DNA from: an uncultured Winogradskyella sp.
GTDB taxonomy: Bacteria > Bacteroidota > Bacteroidia > Flavobacteriales > Flavobacteriaceae
Direction of reading: 5' to 3'
DNA length: 64,000 nucleotides
NCBI RefSeq assembly: GCF_937958655.1
Contig: NZ_CALGNH010000003.1
Coordinates: 1 to 64,000 of the forward strand
Part shown: in pieces, positions 17,265 to 24,778 of the stretch
Numbering within the stretch: the stretch's first letter is position 1
Layout of the letters: each line of letters opens with the position of its first letter
Notes under the pieces: model-generated
Seen by the model: the letters and a program-made list of their open reading frames with translations, nothing else
What the model was told of the DNA's origin: nothing
Database searches by the model: none
Translations under genes and position numbers: made by a program

Positions 17265-18398
17265 ATGATACCAACTAAAACTGTTTACATAGCATTAGGG
17301 AGTAACAAAGGCAACAAATTGCAAAATATGCAGACTGCTATAAATGCTATTTTTAAAACCGTTGGTGCTGTGCATAAAATTTCTAAAGTATATAAAACAC
17401 CAGCTTTGGGTTTTGAGGGTGACGATTTTTATAACGCCTGTATAAAAATAGAAACCGAACTTAAGCCTAGAGCTATTTTAAAGGAGCTTAAGTGTATAGA
17501 AAAAGAATTAGGACGTTCTGTAAAAACAACCGAGGGTTATGAGTCTCGCGAAATGGATTTAGATATCCTTTTTTATAGTGACGACAGTGTTGAAGAAGAG
17601 ACATTGGTAATTCCGCATAGGCAATTGCATAAGCGCAGGTTTGTTTTGCAACCTTTACAAGATATTGCAAAAGACTTTAGACATTGTAGATTAGGCAAAA
17701 CTATTTCTGAGTTATTAGATATCTGTGAGGACGATTCTGAAATTACACCAATTAATATTTGGTTAAAAAACCCAAGAAAGGATTATGGTTTTAGCAACAA
17801 TAATTTTATTGCTATTGAAGGAAATATTGGTGCAGGTAAAACGAGCTTATCAAAAAAAATTGCTAAAGATTTTAATGCTAAACTTATACTAGAACGTTTT
17901 GCGGATAATCCGTTTTTACCAAAATTTTACGAGCATCCAGAGCGGTACGCCTTTACCTTAGAGATGTCTTTTTTAGCGGATCGTTACCAACAAATTAGTG
18001 ACGATTTATCGCAATTAGATTTGTTTAAGGATTTTATGGTAAGTGATTATGATGTGCATAAGTCCTTGGTTTTCTCCAAGGTTACTTTAGCAGAGGACGA
18101 GTTTAGGTTGTATCGGAAGCTATTTTACCAGGTATATAAAGATATTGCTAGGCCAGATTTGTACGTTTATCTCTACCAAAATACAGCGCAACTGCAAGCA
18201 AATATTAAGAAACGTGGTCGTAAATACGAATCTGACATAAAGGATGAGTATTTAGAAAAAATCAATTCAGGCTATCTCGAATTTTTAAAATCCCAAACCG
18301 ATTTAAATATTAAAATAATTGATATTTCAGATAAAGATTTTTTAAAAAATAGAGCAGATTATTTATGGTTACTTAATGAGATTAATGATGGAATATAA
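17265..18398 (+). CDS. folK: Fusion of FolK (HPPK) and deoxynucleoside kinase
   Basis: A 377-residue bifunctional protein common in Bacteroidota. Residues 1-155 are 6-hydroxymethyl-7,8-dihydropterin pyrophosphokinase, with YIALGSNKGN at the N terminus and REMDLDILFY for the metal-binding aspartates. HPPK makes a folate precursor. Residues 178-377 are a deoxynucleoside kinase with a P-loop IEGNIGAGKTSL and an LID-like segment KKRGRKYE. Joining folate synthesis with nucleotide salvage is functionally sensible, since both feed thymidylate synthesis. The downstream gene overlaps its end. Confidence 0.93.
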   Translation: MIPTKTVYIALGSNKGNKLQNMQTAINAIFKTVGAVHKISKVYKTPALGFEGDDFYNACIKIETELKPRAILKELKCIEKELGRSVKTTEGYESREMDLDILFYSDDSVEEETLVIPHRQLHKRRFVLQPLQDIAKDFRHCRLGKTISELLDICEDDSEITPINIWLKNPRKDYGFSNNNFIAIEGNIGAGKTSLSKKIAKDFNAKLILERFADNPFLPKFYEHPERYAFTLEMSFLADRYQQISDDLSQLDLFKDFMVSDYDVHKSLVFSKVTLAEDEFRLYRKLFYQVYKDIARPDLYVYLYQNTAQLQANIKKRGRKYESDIKDEYLEKINSGYLEFLKSQTDLNIKIIDISDKDFLKNRADYLWLLNEINDGI

Positions 18399-18867
18399 AG
18401 TTGTTGAGTGCAAAGAGATAAAAATTGTAGGTGTGAGCGCGCCCGCTAGTTTTATAACGAATAAAGACGTTACGCCTCAATTGGCAAAGCAATTTATGCC
18501 AAGGTTAAATGCGGTTAGCGCTAAAAAGGATAATTACCGCATATCACTTCAAAACTACAATGGTTTTAATCTTAAGACATTTAATCCCAATACAATTTTT
18601 GAAAAATGGATAGGTGTAGAGGTTAGTGATTTTGTGGATGTGCCAAAAGAAATGCAGAGCTTAACGATTTCTAGTGGTAACTATTTGGTGATTGATTTTA
18701 AAGGTTCTATTCCAGAATTTATGCAGTTCTGGCAGCATATTCATTTAAAATGGTTACCCAAATCGGAATTTGAGTTAGACAGCAGACCACATTTTGAACG
18801 TTTGCCACAAAGTTATAGTCCAATGAACTCGGTTAATGAAGAAGAGATTTGGATTCCTGTAAAATGA
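18388..18867 (+). CDS. GyrI-like / AraC effector-binding domain protein
   Basis: About 160 residues without a DNA-binding domain. The sequence has the bacterial-transcription-factor effector-binding fold pattern (SBP_bac/GyrI-like), with a C-terminal IHLKWLPKSEFELDSRPHFERLP segment. Such stand-alone domains bind small molecules; the ligand is unknown. Several ATGs are possible (18376, 18385, 18388). I prefer 18388, which overlaps the end of the folK fusion by 11 bp and begins MEYKVVECKEIKIVG. The stop codon lies inside a perfect 17-bp inverted repeat. Confidence 0.75.
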   Translation: MEYKVVECKEIKIVGVSAPASFITNKDVTPQLAKQFMPRLNAVSAKKDNYRISLQNYNGFNLKTFNPNTIFEKWIGVEVSDFVDVPKEMQSLTISSGNYLVIDFKGSIPEFMQFWQHIHLKWLPKSEFELDSRPHFERLPQSYSPMNSVNEEEIWIPVK

Positions 18868-18891
18868 CAATTTTTTGTCATTTTACAGGAA
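18854..18891. terminator. Perfect 17-bp inverted repeat over a stop codon, likely terminator
   Basis: TTCCTGTAAAATGACAA (18854-18870) is followed by four T and its exact reverse complement (18875-18891). The first arm contains the last codons and the stop of the GyrI-like gene. It lies between convergent genes and likely limits read-through both ways, although no classic T run follows. Confidence 0.6.
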
Positions 18892-18916
18892 GTTAAATCT
18901 CAAATTAACTTTATCT

Positions 18917-18944
18917 GAGATTTCTCATTATGCTCAAAATGACA
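18917..18944 (-). repeat. Dispersed flavobacterial repeat (TGTCATTTTGAG variant)
   Basis: On the minus strand it begins TGTCATTTTGAG and ends GAGAAATCTC, the same frame as the family at 2255-2309 and 20251-20319. It sits between convergent genes. Confidence 0.5.
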
Positions 18945-18949
18945 GTATG

Positions 18950-19621
18950 CTAAAAAACTTTATAGAGATTAGTCACAATCCTACCTTTATTATTGTCTAA
19001 AACTATCTCATTTAGAAACTCGGTTGATTTCACTTTAAAATTAAAAGGCTCAGCTAACAGATCAACTCCACTATTTTGTTTTAATCGAATACCTTGACTT
19101 GCAATTTTATCTTTGTTTGGTTCAAAATTTCCAGAAGGAATATGTTCGGTAATAATAATGTACTTGTAATGAGAAAGTTTATCAACAATGCGTTTAATCT
19201 CCTTATTAGATAAATGCTGAAGGACTTGCCTTAGAATAATACCATCTGCATGTGGTAGCCCATCTTTAGAAATATCTAAACAGTGAAACTCTAGATTATC
19301 TGCTTTAAATAATTTTTTATTTCTATCGATTAAAGTTTCAACAATATCAATAGCTACATATTTTGAAGTATATGGCACGAGTTGCTTACCAATATTAAAA
19401 TCTCCACAACCTAAATCGCAAACCTTAAGTTTGCTTTTATGAGATTTTAAAAAATCAGAAACGGTTTTTATATAAAACTTCACGGTGTTATGCTCGTGTG
19501 AACCAAAACCAGAATAGAAATCAGAGTCTTTTCCGCCCCAAAGATGTTGCTCGTAAATCTGTTGCATTACGGCTTTGGTTGGCCAAGGTTGCTTTTGTTT
19601 CATTTTTTCTGTGTTTGTCAT
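18950..19621 (-). CDS. Class I SAM-dependent methyltransferase
   Basis: Motif I (VCDLGCGDFNIG) near residue 68 of the shorter form and motif II (YVAIDIVETLIDRN) mark a Rossmann-fold S-adenosylmethionine methyltransferase. GIILRQVLQHLSNKEI is the typical post-IV segment. The substrate is unknown. An in-frame ATG exists at 19663, but the extra 14 residues come from repeat-like sequence. I choose the ATG at 19621 (MTNTEKMKQ), giving about 223 residues. Confidence 0.8.
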   Translation of the reverse strand: MTNTEKMKQKQPWPTKAVMQQIYEQHLWGGKDSDFYSGFGSHEHNTVKFYIKTVSDFLKSHKSKLKVCDLGCGDFNIGKQLVPYTSKYVAIDIVETLIDRNKKLFKADNLEFHCLDISKDGLPHADGIILRQVLQHLSNKEIKRIVDKLSHYKYIIITEHIPSGNFEPNKDKIASQGIRLKQNSGVDLLAEPFNFKVKSTEFLNEIVLDNNKGRIVTNLYKVF

Positions 19622-19680
19622 TCCTGTAAAGGTTAAGTAATTCGAGGATAAAATTAATGACAAGAAAAGTTTAATCTTTC

Positions 19681-19722
19681 TAACTTCTAACTTCTAACTT
19701 CTAACTTCTAACTTCTAACTTC
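19681..19722. repeat. Tandem heptanucleotide repeat, six copies of TAACTTC
   Basis: Six perfect head-to-tail copies of TAACTTC. On the minus strand this is GAAGTTA and covers the last codons and the stop of the SpoU-type methyltransferase. Seven is not a multiple of three, so copy-number change would alter the protein's C terminus. Confidence 0.95.
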
Positions 19723-20237
19723 GAAAACACATCCCAAATTACAACACCTGCACTAACAGAAATATTCAAAGAATGTTTAGTCCCAAATTGCGGAATTTCA
19801 ATCACCACATCACTGTTAGACACTACGGCTTGTTGTACACCTTTAACTTCATTGCCAAAAACAAAAGCATATTTGGTTTTAGGCTGAGGTTTAAAATCAT
19901 TTAGCATTGTTGCGTTTTCGGCTTGTTCAATAGAACAAATATTTACACCTTCAGCTTTTAATTTTTTAATGACATCTTGCGTATGTTCGTGGTATTCCCA
20001 ATCCACAGTTTCTGTGCTTCCTAAGGCCGTTTTTCTTATGTCATTATGTGGTGGTTGAGCGGTAATACCACAGAGGTAAATCTTTTCTATTAAAAATGCA
20101 TCACTAGTTCTAAATACAGAGCCAATATTGTTGAGACTTCTAATATTGTCAAGAATTATGATGATGGGTGATTTTTCAGCGTGTTTAAATTCTGAAATTT
20201 CTAAGCGGTCTAGTTCTTCGTTTTTTAGTTTTCTCAT
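19701..20237 (-). CDS. TrmH/SpoU-family RNA 2'-O-ribose methyltransferase
   Basis: 178 residues with the SPOUT knot motifs. NIRSLNNIGSVFRTSDAF (residues 32-50) is motif 1, FVFGNEVKGV is motif 2, and IPQFGTKHSLNISVSAGVVIWD is motif 3 at the C terminus. The short length without an N-terminal substrate-binding domain resembles TrmH-type tRNA enzymes, but the target RNA cannot be assigned. The final residues KLEVRS and the stop lie in a heptanucleotide tandem repeat. Confidence 0.88.
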   Translation of the reverse strand: MRKLKNEELDRLEISEFKHAEKSPIIIILDNIRSLNNIGSVFRTSDAFLIEKIYLCGITAQPPHNDIRKTALGSTETVDWEYHEHTQDVIKKLKAEGVNICSIEQAENATMLNDFKPQPKTKYAFVFGNEVKGVQQAVVSNSDVVIEIPQFGTKHSLNISVSAGVVIWDVFSKLEVRS

Positions 20238-20250
20238 AATCTAATATGCT

Positions 20251-20319
20251 ATTGCGAGCTTTGCGAAGCAATCTATCACTTGTAATGAGATTAATTCGTC
20301 CTGCGTCCTCGCAATGACA
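20251..20319. repeat. Paired inverted copies of the dispersed repeat
   Basis: ATTGCGAGCTTTGCGAAGCA at 20251-20270 is followed about 20 bases later by an inverted copy (GAGATTAATTCGTCCTGCG ... CTCGCAATGACA, 20287-20319). The pair could fold as a long hairpin, resembling REP/BIME-type elements. It lies between the divergent methyltransferase and mutS genes. Confidence 0.65.
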
Positions 20320-20447
20320 ATATGTTACCAATTTTATCAACACTTGTAAATAACTTATAGCTTTTCAGCTTCAATAAACCTCAAATTATAAGTAAATTAG
20401 CAGACTTGCGTTCCCGACGGCTGTCCGGACAAAAATACACAAATCTC

Positions 20448-23060
20448 TTGGCTAAAAAGGCAAAAAAAGAAACACCATTAATGAAGCAGTACAATGCTAT
20501 TAAAGCAAAGTATCCTGATGCATTATTGTTGTTTAGGGTTGGTGATTTTTATGAAACTTTTGGTAGTGATGCTGTTAAGGCATCTAAGATTTTAGACATC
20601 ATCCTTACCAAGCGAGGGGCTGGTAGTGATAGTGAAACGGAACTGGCAGGTTTTCCGCATCATTCATTAAACACCTATTTACCCAAATTGGTGAGAGCAG
20701 GTGAGCGTGTGGCAATCTGCGACCAATTAGAAGATCCAAAGCAAACCAAAAAAATTGTAAAACGAGGTGTTACAGAACTTGTAACGCCAGGTGTGGCCTT
20801 AAATGATGATATCCTACATTCAAAATCTAACAATTTTTTATGTGCCGTTCATTTTGACAAAAAGTATATAGGTGTTGCATTCTTAGATATATCTACAGGC
20901 GAATTTTTAACCTCGCAAGGAGATGCTGAGTATATTGATAAGTTGTTGCAAAATTTTAACCCTAGTGAGGTTTTAATTTCTAAGCAAAGCCGAAAAGATT
21001 TTACAGAAATATTTGGTAACGACTTTCATACATTTTACTTAGAAGATTGGGTGTTTCAAGCAGACTATGCTCATGAAACACTTACTAAACACTTTAATAC
21101 AAAAACACTCAAAGGCTTTGGTATAGAGGATTTGTACGAAGGTATTATAGCCTCTGGTGTGGTGTTACATTATTTAAGTGAAACACGACACAGCAAACTC
21201 GAACATATTGCAACAATTTCTAGAATCGCTACGGACGATTACGTGTGGATGGATAAATTTACCATTAGAAATCTAGAGCTATATCATTCTACAAACGCCA
21301 ATGCCGTTACGCTCATTAACGTTATAGATAAGACCATTTCTGCGATGGGAGGACGCACGCTTAAACGTTGGTTGGCGCTACCACTAAAGCATGCAGATAA
21401 GATTAAGCAACGCCATGAGGTCGTGCAATTTTTATTAGATAATGAGTCGGTGTTGCAAAAGATTCAAGGTCAAATAAAGCATATTGGTGATATTGAGCGT
21501 TTAATCTCAAAAATTGCAACAACAAAAGTCTCTCCGCGCGAAGTTATTCAGCTAAAAAATTCGTTAGAAGCTATAGTACCCATTAAATCGGTTGCAGAAA
21601 CTTGTACCAATGAAGCCTTAAAAATTATAGGTGGTAACCTTAATAATTGTGATTTACTAAGAGACAAAATAAAGGAAACTCTTAATGAAGAAGCTCCAGT
21701 AAATGTGTTAAAAGGAAATACCATTGCCGAAGGTTTTTCTAAAGAGCTCGATGAGCTGAGAGGGCTGTCTAAATCAGGTAAAGACTATTTAGACGCTATG
21801 CTTAAGTGCGAAAGTGAACGCACAGGTATTCCGTCACTAAAAATTGCGTCTAATAATGTATTTGGATACTATATTGAAGTACGCAATACGCACAGAGATA
21901 AAGTGCCAGAAGAATGGATACGTAAGCAAACCTTAGTAAATGCGGAGCGTTACATTACTGAAGAACTTAAAGAATACGAAGCTAAAATACTTGGAGCTGA
22001 AGAACGTATTTTGGCTATAGAACAGCAACGCTTTAATGAGCTTGTACTTTGGATGCATCAATTTATTATTCAGGTACAACAGAATGCGCAAGGTATTGGG
22101 CAGTTAGATTGTTTGTGTGGCTTTGCAAGTTTAGCCAAGGCTAATGCCTATAACTATCCACAAATAGATGATAGTTTTGATTTAGAAATAAAAGAAGGTC
22201 GTCATCCCGTTATAGAAAAGCAGCTGCCACTTGGCGAAGCCTATATCGCTAATGATGTATATCTCGATAGAGAATCCCAGCAAATTATTATGATTACCGG
22301 ACCTAATATGTCTGGTAAATCTGCTATATTAAGACAAACGGCATTAATAGTTTTATTAGCTCAAATAGGAAGTTTTGTACCAGCTAAAGAGGCTAGAATC
22401 GGTCTGGTCGATAAGATTTTTACGCGTGTAGGAGCGAGTGATAACATCTCAATGGGCGAATCTACCTTTATGGTAGAGATGAATGAAACAGCATCTATTC
22501 TTAATAATATTTCTGAGCGAAGCTTAGTACTTTTAGATGAAATTGGTCGAGGTACAAGCACGTATGATGGAATTTCTATCGCTTGGGCCATTAGTGAATA
22601 CCTGCACGAACATCCTGCACGTCCTAAAACGCTATTCGCAACACATTATCATGAGCTTAATGAAATGACGGAAACCTTCTTAAGAATTAAGAATTTTAAC
22701 GTTGCAGTTAAAGAATTAAAAGATAATGTGCTTTTTGTGCGTAAGCTGGTAGAAGGTGGTAGTGAGCATAGCTTTGGAATTCATGTAGCAAAAATGGCAG
22801 GTATGCCGCAACAAGTTATTAGAAGAGCAAATAAGATACTGTCTAAGTTAGAAAAATCGCATTCTAGCGAAGAGTTAACGGATAAAGTAAAGTCCTTAAA
22901 AGATGATATGCAACTCAGCTTTTTTAATTTGGACGATCCATTATTAGAAGAGATTAAAGATGAAATCTTACATACAGATATAGATACATTGACACCTGTA
23001 GAAGCCTTAATGAAGCTTAATGAAATTAAACGTATGTTGGTAAAGAAAAAACAAGCATAG
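20448..23060 (+). CDS. mutS: DNA mismatch repair protein MutS
   Basis: About 870 residues. Domain I has the mismatch-reading motif [11 protein letters not shown] (Phe-x-Glu) near residue 28. The clamp and lever domains follow. The C-terminal ATPase has Walker [10 protein letters not shown] near residue 615, Walker [13 protein letters not shown] and the FATHYHEL segment. The protein recognises mispairs and recruits MutL. No ATG fits the N terminus. The open frame begins with a TTG at 20406, but those 14 codons are unusually GC-rich and unlike MutS. The TTG at 20448 gives [15 protein letters not shown], the normal flavobacterial opening. Confidence 0.93.
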   Translation: MAKKAKKETPLMKQYNAIKAKYPDALLLFRVGDFYETFGSDAVKASKILDIILTKRGAGSDSETELAGFPHHSLNTYLPKLVRAGERVAICDQLEDPKQTKKIVKRGVTELVTPGVALNDDILHSKSNNFLCAVHFDKKYIGVAFLDISTGEFLTSQGDAEYIDKLLQNFNPSEVLISKQSRKDFTEIFGNDFHTFYLEDWVFQADYAHETLTKHFNTKTLKGFGIEDLYEGIIASGVVLHYLSETRHSKLEHIATISRIATDDYVWMDKFTIRNLELYHSTNANAVTLINVIDKTISAMGGRTLKRWLALPLKHADKIKQRHEVVQFLLDNESVLQKIQGQIKHIGDIERLISKIATTKVSPREVIQLKNSLEAIVPIKSVAETCTNEALKIIGGNLNNCDLLRDKIKETLNEEAPVNVLKGNTIAEGFSKELDELRGLSKSGKDYLDAMLKCESERTGIPSLKIASNNVFGYYIEVRNTHRDKVPEEWIRKQTLVNAERYITEELKEYEAKILGAEERILAIEQQRFNELVLWMHQFIIQVQQNAQGIGQLDCLCGFASLAKANAYNYPQIDDSFDLEIKEGRHPVIEKQLPLGEAYIANDVYLDRESQQIIMITGPNMSGKSAILRQTALIVLLAQIGSFVPAKEARIGLVDKIFTRVGASDNISMGESTFMVEMNETASILNNISERSLVLLDEIGRGTSTYDGISIAWAISEYLHEHPARPKTLFATHYHELNEMTETFLRIKNFNVAVKELKDNVLFVRKLVEGGSEHSFGIHVAKMAGMPQQVIRRANKILSKLEKSHSSEELTDKVKSLKDDMQLSFFNLDDPLLEEIKDEILHTDIDTLTPVEALMKLNEIKRMLVKKKQA

Positions 23061-23087
23061 CCAAGGTTAATTTATTTAAAAAAAATC

Positions 23088-23117
23088 TTTGCAATTCTAA
23101 GAAATAGTTTAAATTTG
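23088..23117 (+). promoter_or_regulatory. Promoter of the tRNA-Gly/tRNA-Leu unit
   Basis: TTTG at 23088-23091 and TAAATTTG at 23110-23117, separated by 18 bases, match the Bacteroidota primary-sigma consensus exactly. The first tRNA begins 39 bases downstream. Confidence 0.72.
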
Positions 23118-23155
23118 CAACCGCTTTTAAAGCGAATCGTTCATTAAAAGACTAC

Positions 23156-23227
23156 GCGAAAGTAGCTCAGGGGTAGAGCATCACCTTGCCAAGGTGAGGG
23201 TCGCGGGTTCAAATCCCGTCTTTCGCT
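23156..23227 (+). tRNA. tRNA-Gly (anticodon GCC)
   Basis: Acceptor stem GCGAAAG with CTTTCGC, a D arm with AGCTCAGGGGTAGAGC, anticodon loop TTGCCAA (anticodon GCC) on a TCACC/GGTGA stem, and a T arm with GGTTCAAATCC. The discriminator is T and the 3' CCA is not encoded. Confidence 0.97.
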
Positions 23228-23270
23228 CTATACAATATATACCAAATAGATTACAGTCTGTAATCTTGAT

Positions 23271-23354
23271 GCTGAAGTGGTGGAATTGGTAGACACGTTG
23301 GACTTAAAATCCAATGTCCATTAGGACGTACGGGTTCAAGTCCCGTCTTCAGTA
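23271..23354 (+). tRNA. tRNA-Leu (anticodon TAA)
   Basis: Acceptor GCTGAAG with CTTCAGT (G:T at position 1), a D arm with GGTGGAATTGGTAGACAC, stem TTGGA/TCCAA around loop CTTAAAA (anticodon TAA), a long class II variable arm, and a T arm with GGTTCAAGTCC. CCA is not encoded. It shares a transcript with tRNA-Gly 43 bp upstream. Confidence 0.96.
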
Positions 23355-23360
23355 CAAAAA

Positions 23361-23389
23361 AAGTCAAAACGAAAGTTTTGGCTTTTTTT
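23361..23389 (+). terminator. Terminator of the tRNA unit
   Basis: AAGTCAAAAC (23361-23370) and GTTTTGGCTT (23375-23384) form a 10-bp stem with one G:T pair and a GAAA tetraloop, followed by a T run. Confidence 0.88.
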
Positions 23390-23583
23390 ATTTATAACAA
23401 TTAAGTAAATTTTTTTAAAGTTTGATGAAAAATCAAAATAAAATAGGTTTTAGTTATTAGTGATGCGTAATGGTTTAAGAGCCATTATTTTTAATAATTA
23501 AATAATGTTACAGCTTGTAATACTGCACTTTAGTTATTATTACTTAATTTAAATTTACTATCTTTTCCCCCAAAAAATTAGTC

Positions 23584-24519
23584 ATGAAATTTATTAATAC
23601 AGTATTGCTCCTCATTTTTTTATGTGCAATTCAATGGTCTAATTCTCAAGAGAATAGTAATAGAGATATAGAGTTTATAACTATTGATAATGATGGTAAT
23701 AATATAATTACGATTAGAGAAATGCGTTCCTATTACCGAGGTAAACTTAGTAAATATGGGAAGATGATAGATTATAAGAAAATCTTTTATGCTTTAGATG
23801 CTAACGAAAACTCCATACTAACCTTAAGTGAATATTTAAAAGGGGAGGATTGGTTGTTGGCCTATAAATATTTTGATAGATGGCAGTTTAAAGAAGATTT
23901 TGTTTTACTGGAACAAAACCAAAACCAAGATGAAGGTAAAAATAAAGACAACAACAAGGGCAGGGATAAGAATGCTCAGATGGATCTAAATACCTTAAGA
24001 AGAAATAGATTTAATGTTATTGATAGTAATAATAATGGAGCACTAACCCTTGCTGAAACTCAAAATTTTTATAGGGGTAAGTTTAATTTAAGAACGGGTG
24101 AACCTATTAATGGAATAATCGAATTTTTTGCGTTTGATTCTAATAACGATAAAATTATAACCATTGAAGAATTTAGTAAAAGACCAATGTGGCGTATAGT
24201 TTATGAACGTGTTAAGGGTTATAGAGCTCAAAAAGACACAACAAATTCAGAATCACTTTCTGAAGCTTATGTTAATAATCAAATTAAGATTTTTAGCGAA
24301 GTAGATTCAAATAAAGATTATAAGATCAGTTATGACGAATTGGAGCGCTTTTATAATGGTAAATTTGATGCTGATGGATTACCTATGAATGCATTATTTC
24401 AATTTTATGGCTTTGATAAAAATGAGGATAATTTTATAGAACTCGCTGAGTTTGCTGAAAAGATTGATCTTAAATTAGCTAGGAAACGTTACATTGTTGA
24501 AAAGACTGCGAGTAACTAA
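23584..24519 (+). CDS. Secreted EF-hand protein with six calcium-binding motifs
   Basis: 311 residues with a signal peptide (VLLLIFLCAIQWSNSQ). Six EF-hand loops are visible in three pairs: DNDGNNIITIRE, DANENSILTLSE, DSNNNGALTLAE, DSNNDKIITIEE, DSNKDYKISYDE and DKNEDNFIELAE. Each pair is followed by a similar spacer containing FYRGKF or FYNGKF, so the protein is an internal triplication of a roughly 90-residue unit. A basic, Gln/Asn/Lys-rich linker separates pair 1 from pair 2. It is probably a calcium-binding periplasmic or surface protein of unknown role. It lies 5' of the glucan-locus regulator on the same strand. Confidence 0.8.
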   Translation: MKFINTVLLLIFLCAIQWSNSQENSNRDIEFITIDNDGNNIITIREMRSYYRGKLSKYGKMIDYKKIFYALDANENSILTLSEYLKGEDWLLAYKYFDRWQFKEDFVLLEQNQNQDEGKNKDNNKGRDKNAQMDLNTLRRNRFNVIDSNNNGALTLAETQNFYRGKFNLRTGEPINGIIEFFAFDSNNDKIITIEEFSKRPMWRIVYERVKGYRAQKDTTNSESLSEAYVNNQIKIFSEVDSNKDYKISYDELERFYNGKFDADGLPMNALFQFYGFDKNEDNFIELAEFAEKIDLKLARKRYIVEKTASN

Positions 24520-24778
24520 TTAATCGTATTTATAAATGTTGCTTTTATCATTTTAGTTATAGCTTTTAATTAAAGCTACCTTTATAAAAATTTTCGCATG
24601 TATAGTGATTTATTTGTCTAATTGGCTAAGTGTTGCTTACATAACATTTAAAATCAATAACACTACATAGACGGTAGTAATCCCTTTATTTGCTTATATT
24701 AGTACCAAACAAGGTTGTATTTTTAAAAGTCATTCAATTACATTCTATATGTAACTAACTAAGGCTGTGAAATTAATT

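Noticed and set aside
19681-19722. CRISPR-like direct repeats
   Set aside because: Units are only 7 bp and lie directly head to tail with no spacers; no cas genes are nearby.
24560-24578. Terminator TAGCTTT/AAAGCTA after the EF-hand gene
   Set aside because: The stem is short and AT-rich, and the following sequence lacks a T run; it is within chance expectation for this base composition.
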